Assembly (NCBI GenBank): GCA_003517915.1
Contig: DOZQ01000216.1
Span: forward strand, 1-5,587
From: Oscillospiraceae bacterium
GTDB lineage: Bacteria > Bacillota > Clostridia > Oscillospirales > Acutalibacteraceae
Reading direction: 5' to 3'
DNA: 5,587 bases
Under the pieces are notes generated by a model. The model was not told the DNA's origin and searched no databases. It worked only from the letters and a program-made list of their open reading frames with translations. Both the position numbers and the translations under genes were made by a program. Positions within the stretch are counted from its first letter, which is position 1. Each line of letters opens with the position of its first letter. Below, one piece after another: positions 1 to 3,203 of the stretch.

Positions 1-2
1 TT

Positions 3-128
3 TATCTGACAGTTAAATCAGACATATGGCTGACAGATGAAGCAGAAAGGCAAGGTATCAGCAAAAACGATGTTGTACAACTTTTAATCAACAAGGCAAT
101 GGAGAAGCGGGAAGCCGACACGGGCTAA
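3..128 (+). CDS. Ribbon-helix-helix-type DNA-binding protein (C-terminal part, start outside window)
   Basis: This is an open frame entering from the left edge and ending at TAA 126-128; 41 residues are visible. The pattern is a short beta-like strand (YLTVKSDI), then a helix containing DEAERQGIS, then a second helix (KNDVVQLLINKAMEKRE). This fits the Arc/MetJ/CopG ribbon-helix-helix fold, in which the strand contacts DNA in a dimer and the G-[IV]-S-[KR] turn joins the helices. The N-terminal residues are missing, so the strand is only partly seen. Such proteins in phages are usually small transcription regulators; target and role are unknown here. The next gene begins 40 bases downstream with its own strong ribosome binding site, so the two are probably in one rightward transcript. 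The family call rests on pattern only. Confidence 0.65.
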   Translation, partial: YLTVKSDIWLTDEAERQGISKNDVVQLLINKAMEKREADTG

Positions 129-168
129 CTTTATCCCATAGATGAAGAGAAAGGAGGGAAACTGAAAC

Positions 169-420
169 GTGTATAAACCAGGATACAGCCTTGCGCTAAC
201 CGAAGAAAATATAGAAAAAGCAAAAAAAGCAATAAAAGGACTAGCCGGATTAAACGAACGTGAATGGGAATATGTTCAGTATTGCGTTACGTCTCAGTTT
301 GAATTACTGTCCGACAAGCAACGCAAAAAGAACATCCTCAACATAAATGAGGACGCTCTAAATGCTTTAAAACTAGGCGGATTGATTCATTTTTCTAAAG
401 AGCTTTGCGATCCACAATAA
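169..420 (+). CDS. Hypothetical phage protein, 83 aa, helical
   Basis: GTG start at 169, preceded by AAGGAGG at 151-157 with an 11-base gap; no better start lies nearby. I do not recognise the family. The protein is mixed-charge and probably all-helical: a Lys/Glu-rich helix at about residues 11-24 (EENIEKAKKAIKG), a Trp/Tyr-containing helix at about 28-48, then a Lys/Arg-rich stretch and a final helix near residues 60-78. It has no signal peptide, membrane segment or cysteine motif. It follows the ribbon-helix-helix gene by 40 bases on the same strand. Its last 26 bases overlap the end of a leftward gene (395-592), so the two are convergent. Function unknown. Confidence 0.75.
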   Translation: MYKPGYSLALTEENIEKAKKAIKGLAGLNEREWEYVQYCVTSQFELLSDKQRKKNILNINEDALNALKLGGLIHFSKELCDPQ

Positions 421-592
421 GAGATTTATGTAGGTGATAAACGTAACCTCCAACAATTACGTTTACATAATCTCCCTTGTGCGCCTTTTCTTTGTCGGAA
501 CTAAACCAGTCATCCGGCGCAGTTCCCTCTATGGCGTCGCCGGACTTCAATTCAGTCCAATGGCCTAAAATATTCGCAAAAGCCGTTACCAT
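395..592 (-). CDS. Small hypothetical protein, 65 aa, on the opposite strand to its neighbours
   Basis: Reading leftward, ATG at 592-590 is preceded by GAGAGGGAG with an 8-base gap, the best start. A GTG three codons upstream (601-599) overlaps that ribosome binding site and is less likely. The stop is TAG at 397-395. The protein is small and mixed: a hydrophobic start (MVTAFANILGHW), an acidic and polar middle (SGDAIEGTAPDDWFSSD) and a beta-like end (YVNVIVGGYVYHL). Composition and spacing look protein-like, and no rightward frame with a ribosome binding site covers 421-672. A good sigma-70-type promoter stands directly upstream (616-644). I recognise no family. It converges on the 83-aa gene with a 26-base overlap and would be transcribed against the surrounding rightward operon. 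The chief doubt is its small size. Confidence 0.6.
   Translation of the reverse strand: MVTAFANILGHWTELKSGDAIEGTAPDDWFSSDKEKAHKGDYVNVIVGGYVYHLHKSLIVDRKAL
438..465. repeat. Inverted repeat, 9-bp arms, inside the leftward small gene
   Basis: TAAACGTAA (438-446) is matched by TTACGTTTA (457-465) around a 10-base loop. It lies just after the stop of the rightward 83-aa gene, so it could form a hairpin in that mRNA, but no T-run follows it and it is not a standard intrinsic terminator. It sits in codons for a Tyr/Val-rich beta-like segment of the leftward gene, so the symmetry may be a by-product of YVNV and YVY codons. Confidence 0.45.
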
Positions 593-615
593 AACAATCA
601 CTCCCTCTCAAGGTG

Positions 616-644
616 ATTGTAACAAATCATTACAAAAAGAGCAA
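616..644 (-). promoter_or_regulatory. Predicted leftward promoter for the gene at 395-592, with overlapping inverted repeats
   Basis: Read leftward, a -35 hexamer TTGCTC (644-639) is followed after 17 bases by a -10 hexamer TACAAT (621-616), one mismatch from TATAAT. Transcription would start near 609, giving a leader of about 17 bases that holds the ribosome binding site. Two small inverted repeats overlap the -10 box: TTGTAA (617-622) with TTACAA (630-635), and TGATT (614-618) with AATCA (625-629). They could be a regulator binding site. This is sequence reading only; no start site is known. Confidence 0.5.
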
Positions 645-672
645 CATCCCAAACCGAAAGGACTTGTAGGCC

Positions 673-969
673 ATGAAAAAGCAGCTAAAAAAAGCCTACA
701 AAAGATTAGATATTATAAGTTGCAAAGGAATCATTAAAGACACGCTTGTCCCATACCTTGACGACTACGACGGGGAATACGTAACAACCCTAACCCCCGC
801 CACAGTCTTCACAATCGAAAAGCATTACCACGAAGGTATGCTCATGGGCTGGAACATTAAGGCGGACGGCGTGTTGCTGGAAACGAAAAGCACAAAGCGC
901 AAGGCGGTAAAATTTCTTAAGTTGCTGTCAAAAGGGAAGAAAAAGCGATTCATATCAAAGGAGACGTGA
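673..969 (+). CDS. Hypothetical basic protein, 98 aa
   Basis: ATG start at 673 with AAAGGA at 657-662 and a 10-base gap. The protein is strongly basic at both ends: a Lys-rich N-terminus (MKKQLKKAYKRL) and a Lys/Arg-rich C-terminus (about residues 73-98, including KGKKKRF). The centre (about residues 22-70) looks beta-rich and carries TLTPATVFTIEKH and MGWNIKADGVLLE. The pattern suggests a small nucleic-acid-associated protein with a compact beta core, but this is inference; no known motif is recognised. The helix pair at the C-terminus (TKRKAVKFLKLLSK) could bind DNA or a protein partner. It is separated from the next gene by 4 bases, so the two are almost certainly co-transcribed. No promoter is evident on this strand in 593-672. 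Confidence 0.75.
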   Translation: MKKQLKKAYKRLDIISCKGIIKDTLVPYLDDYDGEYVTTLTPATVFTIEKHYHEGMLMGWNIKADGVLLETKSTKRKAVKFLKLLSKGKKKRFISKET

Positions 970-973
970 AACC

Positions 974-1207
974 ATGCAGAAAAATCTAGTAAAAATCAAA
1001 GAATTCTGCGAGAAGGTAAAAGTTGATCCGAGAAAAGCGCGTCAATGGGCGAGAAGCAAAGTATTTCTGGACAATAAAATCTCCTTTGACGTGTCGGTGG
1101 ATGAAACAAAGCCGCCACGCAAAGGCCGCGCAAGAAGGAATAAAGACTGGCGCATTGATCTTGACAGGTATTACGCCGCGCTGGATGAAGGACTGTTTCA
1201 ACGGTAG
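974..1207 (+). CDS. Excisionase-like or winged-helix DNA-binding protein (candidate), 77 aa
   Basis: ATG at 974 with AAAGGAG at 957-963 and a 10-base gap; that site lies in the end of the preceding gene. The layout resembles small MerR-type or excisionase-like winged helices: an N-terminal helix-turn-helix (about residues 6-30, KIKEFCEKVKVDPRKARQWA), a basic middle (PPRKGRARRNK, residues 47-57) that could form the wing, and an ending DWRIDLDRYYAALDEG (58-73) that matches the usual closing strand and helix (W-R-I-D followed by an aromatic helix). Size fits Xis-type directionality factors (roughly 60-110 aa). The family is inferred from this pattern, without a database match. If correct, an integrase gene and attachment site should lie outside the window. 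Overlapping frames on both strands here lack ribosome binding sites and were discarded. Confidence 0.65.
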   Translation: MQKNLVKIKEFCEKVKVDPRKARQWARSKVFLDNKISFDVSVDETKPPRKGRARRNKDWRIDLDRYYAALDEGLFQR

Positions 1208-1236
1208 GCCAGTCACAAAAAAAGGAGTTGTTCCAA

Positions 1237-1461
1237 ATGGACTGTGCGGTAATTGAAAATTGCAAAGTAGCAACCGCCCTTATCGTATTTTATGAAGCGA
1301 AGCTGGCGGAAGTCGCTGCCGACAACGAAAAGCTAATGGCAGAAAACGATTTGCTGAAAACCCACATCAAAGAGTTAACCGAAGAGCTTGAAAAGCAATA
1401 CGACGTTCTCATGACCGGCAAAATCGTAAGCGCCGCATACGGAGAGGAGGAAACCGATTGA
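1237..1461 (+). CDS. Small coiled-coil protein, 74 aa
   Basis: The start chosen is ATG 1237, which sits 9 bases after AAAGGAG (1221-1227); an in-frame TTG at 1228 directly abuts that site and is too close. Residues about 20-56 form a clear heptad-type coiled coil rich in Glu, Lys and Leu (EAKLAEVAADNEKLMAEND, then a continuation with LTEELEKQ), so the protein is probably a dimer or binds a helical partner. The N-terminus has two cysteines in MDCAVIENC. There are no other recognisable motifs. Its TGA stop overlaps the TTG start of the next gene (TTGA, 1458-1461), so the two are translationally coupled, which suggests that this protein and the small membrane protein work together. Function unknown. 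Confidence 0.75.
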   Translation: MDCAVIENCKVATALIVFYEAKLAEVAADNEKLMAENDLLKTHIKELTEELEKQYDVLMTGKIVSAAYGEEETD

Positions 1462-1649
1462 AAGCCCGCTACATAGCAATATCCGCGATAATCCTATCCG
1501 GAATTATCGCAACAGAATACTGCATTTACTTAGCATACCAAGAGCGCGGATACTTCGCAATCGGCGGTGAATTCGCGCCGGTAGTGTTCGCGGTTGCGTT
1601 TAGCGCGGTTATCTTGCAGGTGTGCGAAAGGCGTAATGAGAGAGTTTAA
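1458..1649 (+). CDS. Small membrane protein, 63 aa, two predicted transmembrane helices
   Basis: TTG start at 1458 overlaps the stop of the coiled-coil gene; GAGAGGAGG at 1442-1450 gives a 7-base gap. There are two hydrophobic segments, about residues 4-27 (YIAISAIILSGIIATEYCIY) and 38-56 (EFAPVVFAVAFSAVILQV), joined by a short loop with GYFAIGGE. Positive residues lie at the N-terminus (MKAR) and C-terminus (CERRNERV), so both ends are probably cytoplasmic. Small two-helix membrane proteins in phage early regions are often superinfection-exclusion or host-modifying proteins, but nothing in the sequence proves that. Its TAA shares 3 bases with the end of the leftward repressor gene, so this operon runs head-on into the lysogeny operon with no terminator between them. 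Confidence 0.7.
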   Translation: MKARYIAISAIILSGIIATEYCIYLAYQERGYFAIGGEFAPVVFAVAFSAVILQVCERRNERV

Positions 1650-1867
1650 TGACGTTCTGAATCGTCTGACAAACCCAAAAGGTAGTCGGCTGAGATGTTG
1701 AAGTATTCACAGAGTTTTGCAATATTGTCTAAACTTGGACGCCGAATGCCATATTCAAAACGCTGAACAGTTACAGGCGTAACTTCTAGATATTCTGCAA
1801 TCTGTTTTTGGGTAACTTGTTTTGTCAGTCTTTGTTGCTTTAATTTATCACCAAATTCTATTTTCAT
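1646..1867 (-). CDS. Cro/C1-type HTH (XRE family) repressor, distal of two, 73 aa
   Basis: Leftward ATG at 1867-1865 with TTTGGAG and a 7-base gap. It is a single XRE-type helix-turn-helix domain: helix 1 at about residues 5-14, the HTH at about 20-38 (QKQIAEYLEVTPVTVQRFE), then YGIRRPSLDNIAKLCEYF and the signature ISADYLLGLSDD near the C-terminus, common in phage and plasmid repressors of Bacillota. There is no C-terminal S24/LexA-type peptidase or other oligomerisation domain, so the RecA-stimulated self-cleavage known for lambda CI cannot happen here. Its last 22 residues closely resemble those of the upstream repressor (LC-Y-ADYLLGLS-D-R), but the recognition helix differs (TPVTVQRFEYGIRRP), so it probably reads a different site. 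It lies 18 bases behind the first repressor in one operon. Confidence 0.9.
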   Translation of the reverse strand: MKIEFGDKLKQQRLTKQVTQKQIAEYLEVTPVTVQRFEYGIRRPSLDNIAKLCEYFNISADYLLGLSDDSERH

Positions 1868-1885
1868 AACAACGCTCCAAAAATA

Positions 1886-2104
1886 CTAGCGACGTGTTGG
1901 ATCGCTAGATAGTCCGAGTAAGTAGTCGGCTGAAACATCAAAATATATGCATAGTTTAATTAAAGCGTCTGTATCTGGTAAGCGTTCGCCATATTCATAT
2001 CTCTGATATGTTCGTAAAAGCAATCCAGAGCCTTCTGCAATATCTTTTTGCAGTAAATTTCGTTCAGTTTTTAATTGTATAAGTTTTTCACATAATTTTG
2101 GCAT
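1886..2104 (-). CDS. Cro/C1-type HTH (XRE family) repressor, proximal of two, 72 aa
   Basis: Leftward ATG at 2104-2102 with TTGGAG and a good gap. The frame stays open to 2170, but the extra 22 residues would run through the promoter region and have no ribosome binding site, so the shorter start is preferred. A single XRE domain: helix 1 at about residues 4-14, HTH at about 19-37 (QKDIAEGSGLLLRTYQRYE), then YGERLPDTDALIKLCIYF and VSADYLLGLSSD. There is no peptidase domain. Residues 28-44 match the Cro-like protein encoded on the other side of the control region at 14 of 17 positions, so both probably recognise the same operators. It is first in a leftward two-gene operon and is likely autoregulated, since predicted operator and leftward promoter lie directly upstream. 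Confidence 0.9.
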   Translation of the reverse strand: MPKLCEKLIQLKTERNLLQKDIAEGSGLLLRTYQRYEYGERLPDTDALIKLCIYFDVSADYLLGLSSDPTRR

Positions 2105-2134
2105 TATCAACACTCCAAAAAATTTAAAAAAACA

Positions 2135-2163
2135 TTGACATGACCGAATGGGCGTGTTAATAT
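2135..2163 (+). promoter_or_regulatory. Predicted rightward early promoter (PR-like)
   Basis: A consensus -35 TTGACA (2135-2140) is followed after exactly 17 bases by TAATAT (2158-2163) as -10, placing the start near 2170 and giving a leader of about 38 bases to the Cro-like gene. TATATA at 2161-2166 is an alternative -10, but with 20-base spacing. The first 26-bp operator-like repeat (2137-2162) lies across both hexamers, as expected for a repressible promoter. The role is inferred from position and sequence. Confidence 0.6.
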
Positions 2164-2196
2164 ATATCATGACATGACCGTTCGTTCATGTTAATA
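2137..2196. repeat. Two 26-bp operator-like direct repeats in the lysogeny control region
   Basis: Copy 1 is 2137-2162 and copy 2 is 2171-2196, with start positions 34 bp apart. Each begins GACATGACCG and ends TGTTAATA; the eight bases between differ, so 20 of 26 positions agree. Copy 2 also contains an 18-bp imperfect palindrome at 2173-2190 (arms CATGACCG and CGTTCATG, 14 of 18 positions symmetric). In copy 1 the same symmetry is weaker (10 of 18). Their position between divergent HTH genes, over both predicted promoters, supports operators for the proximal repressor and the Cro-like protein. Confidence 0.6.
2166..2194 (-). promoter_or_regulatory. Predicted leftward promoter for the repressor operon
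   Basis: Read leftward, TTAACA (2194-2189, one mismatch from TTGACA) is followed after 17 bases by CATGAT (2171-2166, four of six matches to TATAAT). The leader would be about 55 bases. It lies over the second operator-like repeat (2171-2196), the mirror arrangement of the rightward promoter. The weak -10 makes this less sure; the AT-rich stretch at 2158-2167 offers other -10 choices at longer spacing. Confidence 0.42.
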
Positions 2197-2207
2197 AAAA
2201 GGAGAGG

Positions 2208-2477
2208 GTGAAAATTACAGCACTAAAGTTAAAACGGCAACAAAAAGAAATAACGCAAGAGCTATTAGCTCAAAAAACAAACTTATTAGTAAGGACATAT
2301 CAACGCTACGAATCCGGTGAACGCATACCAGACGTTCGCACAGCGATACGGATAGCGGAAGTCCTAGGAGTACCAATGCATCAACAATTTAAGGACTTGT
2401 TTGAAACACCACAGCGCCAACTGCGGGAAACAAGCCCATCAAAAAACAATTTACAGTCAAATGATACCACTGAATAA
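2208..2477 (+). CDS. Cro-like HTH (XRE family) regulator, 89 aa
   Basis: GTG at 2208 is the only usual start: an in-frame stop lies at 2175-2177 and no ATG/TTG is near. AAGGAG (2199-2204) is only 3 bases away, unusually close, so translation may be weak. Residues about 16-35 form the HTH (TQELLAQKTNLLVRTYQRYE), followed by SGERIPDVRTAIRIAEVLGV. Residues 26-42 are nearly the same as in the divergent proximal repressor (differences L/V, Y/S, L/I). Unlike the repressors it lacks the ADYLLGLS ending and instead carries a polar, Gln-rich tail (about 57-89) of unknown role. Position and orientation fit a Cro protein: first gene of the rightward transcript, competing with the repressor for the operators. 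A gap of 26 bases separates it from the next gene. Confidence 0.88.
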   Translation: MKITALKLKRQQKEITQELLAQKTNLLVRTYQRYESGERIPDVRTAIRIAEVLGVPMHQQFKDLFETPQRQLRETSPSKNNLQSNDTTE

Positions 2478-2503
2478 CAAAAAAATCAATAGGAGTGTTG
2501 ATT

Positions 2504-2818
2504 ATGACAATGGAAAATTTTGAAAGGCTTAAGGAAGAATGGATAGCGGAAGCAACAGAAAGAGCTGTTCAGCAAATAACCGCAAAAAAGAAAGCTGACA
2601 GCGCATGGACGAGAGCAAAAAAGGAATTAGAACCGCAGGTCAAAGAGCGATACGGACTTCATGCTGGATACTGGATTTTCAACTCCGTGTCAACCATTGC
2701 AAGAAAGCTTTGGCACGTAAACACGGTTAGTAGTTTCGATGAAATCGATGTTACGCAAATCAAAACAATGCTAAACGAATTGCTTGGTGTTGTAGAAAAA
2801 TACAATATCGAAGCTTAG
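2504..2818 (+). CDS. Hypothetical phage early protein, 104 aa, helical
   Basis: Start chosen at ATG 2504: TAGGAG (2490-2495) is 8 bases upstream, whereas in-frame GTG 2495 and TTG 2498 overlap that site. A second ATG at 2510 is possible. The N-terminal third (about residues 3-45) is a charged helix rich in Glu, Lys and Arg. The rest (about 46-104) alternates helix and turn, with KERYGLHAGYWIFNS and ARKLWHVNTVSSFDEIDVTQ. The segment with a Trp followed by V-S-S-F-D-E-I and a closing helix faintly resembles the ORF6C-type C-terminal domain of phage antirepressors, but the match is too weak to name it. It lies in the rightward early transcript right after the Cro-like gene, where antirepressors or other early regulators are common. 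Function unknown. Confidence 0.75.
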   Translation: MTMENFERLKEEWIAEATERAVQQITAKKKADSAWTRAKKELEPQVKERYGLHAGYWIFNSVSTIARKLWHVNTVSSFDEIDVTQIKTMLNELLGVVEKYNIEA

Positions 2819-2844
2819 TTTCAAACACATAAAGGCTTAAATTG

Positions 2845-2886
2845 TTTTTGCCGCCGGATCATTAGCCAATGACCCGGCGGCAAAAA
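2845..2886. repeat. 42-base near-perfect palindrome (strong hairpin, not a standard terminator)
   Basis: Left arm TTTTTGCCGCCGG (2845-2857) pairs perfectly with CCGGCGGCAAAAA (2874-2886). After one A/C mismatch the pairing continues with TCATT (2859-2863) against AATGA (2868-2872), leaving a 4-base loop AGCC: 18 of 19 pairs. The T-run is on the 5' side and the A-run on the 3' side, and the reverse strand reads the same way. Neither strand therefore has the U-tract after the stem that intrinsic terminators need. It may still slow or end transcription, protect RNA, or bind a protein as DNA. Confidence 0.8.
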
Positions 2887-2899
2887 GGAACATTAAAAA

Positions 2900-2918
2900 A
2901 CTATCTCAATCAGATAGT
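2900..2918. repeat. Inverted repeat, 7-bp arms, upstream of the recombination operon
   Basis: ACTATCT (2900-2906) and AGATAGT (2912-2918) flank CAATC. The arms are perfect but AT-rich, so a protein binding site (operator) is as likely as an RNA hairpin. It stands 14 bases after the large palindrome and 51 bases before the next start codon. Confidence 0.55.
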
Positions 2919-2933
2919 ATCAGAATTTTATAT

Positions 2934-2952
2934 AAAAATCAAGCAGATTTTT
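2934..2952. repeat. AT-rich inverted repeat just before the ribosome binding site of the recombination operon
   Basis: AAAAATC (2934-2940) and GATTTTT (2946-2952) flank AAGCA. A run of six T (2948-2953) follows, so on the rightward RNA this has the shape of a very weak terminator or attenuator, but the stem is almost all A-U. It ends 4 bases before GGGGAGG (2956-2962). A TATAAA at 2931-2936 could be a -10 box, but no matching -35 is seen 16-18 bases upstream. Confidence 0.4.
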
Positions 2953-2969
2953 TCTGGGGAGGCGTAATT

Positions 2970-3203
2970 ATGTGCGACATCTGCAACAAAAGCCCGTGTG
3001 ACCCGAGGTGTCCGAACGCGCCGGAAAGCACGCCAATTGCAATATGCGATTACTGCAACAACCCCATACGCAAGGGCGATAAAGATTTTTTTGAGATGCC
3101 CGACGGAACGTGTCTATGCAAAGATTGCGCGGACGATATGAGCGGAACGGATCTGCTTTTGAGCCTTGGGTGTACGGTGTGTTGCGCGGAGGCATTGGTA
3201 TGA
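2970..3203 (+). CDS. Small Cys-rich, probably zinc-binding, phage protein, 77 aa
   Basis: ATG 2970 with GGGGAGG at 2956-2962 and a 7-base gap. Twelve of 77 residues are cysteine: an N-terminal cluster (C2, C5, C10, C14, in CDICNKSPCDPRCPNAP), then CDYC (26-29) paired with CKDC (50-53) in a zinc-ribbon or treble-clef layout, and a final group C68, C71, C72. Small proteins starting with this type of Cys cluster, ending in C-P-N-A-P, are to my knowledge common and unnamed in phages of Bacillota. Metal binding is inferred from cysteine spacing. Its TGA overlaps the ATG of the YqaJ nuclease gene (ATGA, 3200-3203), so the two are translationally coupled; a role as partner of the recombinase pair is possible but unproven. 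Confidence 0.85.
   Translation: MCDICNKSPCDPRCPNAPESTPIAICDYCNNPIRKGDKDFFEMPDGTCLCKDCADDMSGTDLLLSLGCTVCCAEALV

Noticed and set aside
477..737. Rightward 86-codon frame
   Set aside because: It would start at TTG with no ribosome binding site, its composition is not protein-like, and its end overlaps the better gene at 673. The opposite strand holds a frame with promoter and ribosome binding site.
986..1273. Two leftward frames opposite the excisionase-like gene, and a rightward frame at 1023-1256
   Set aside because: No ribosome binding sites, Arg/Phe/Cys-rich shadow composition, and they cover a well-started rightward gene.
2105..2170. Extended start of the proximal repressor (22 extra residues)
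   Set aside because: The added part crosses the promoter and operator, is Phe/Cys/Ile-rich and unlike HTH N-termini; ATG at 2104 has a proper ribosome binding site.
2845..2886. Intrinsic terminator at the large palindrome
   Set aside because: No U-tract follows the stem on either strand; kept as a palindrome of unknown role.
3110..3199. N-terminal extension of YqaJ by 30 residues
   Set aside because: It would overlap the Cys-rich gene by about 90 bases; ATG 3200 has a good ribosome binding site and starts just before the conserved nuclease motifs.
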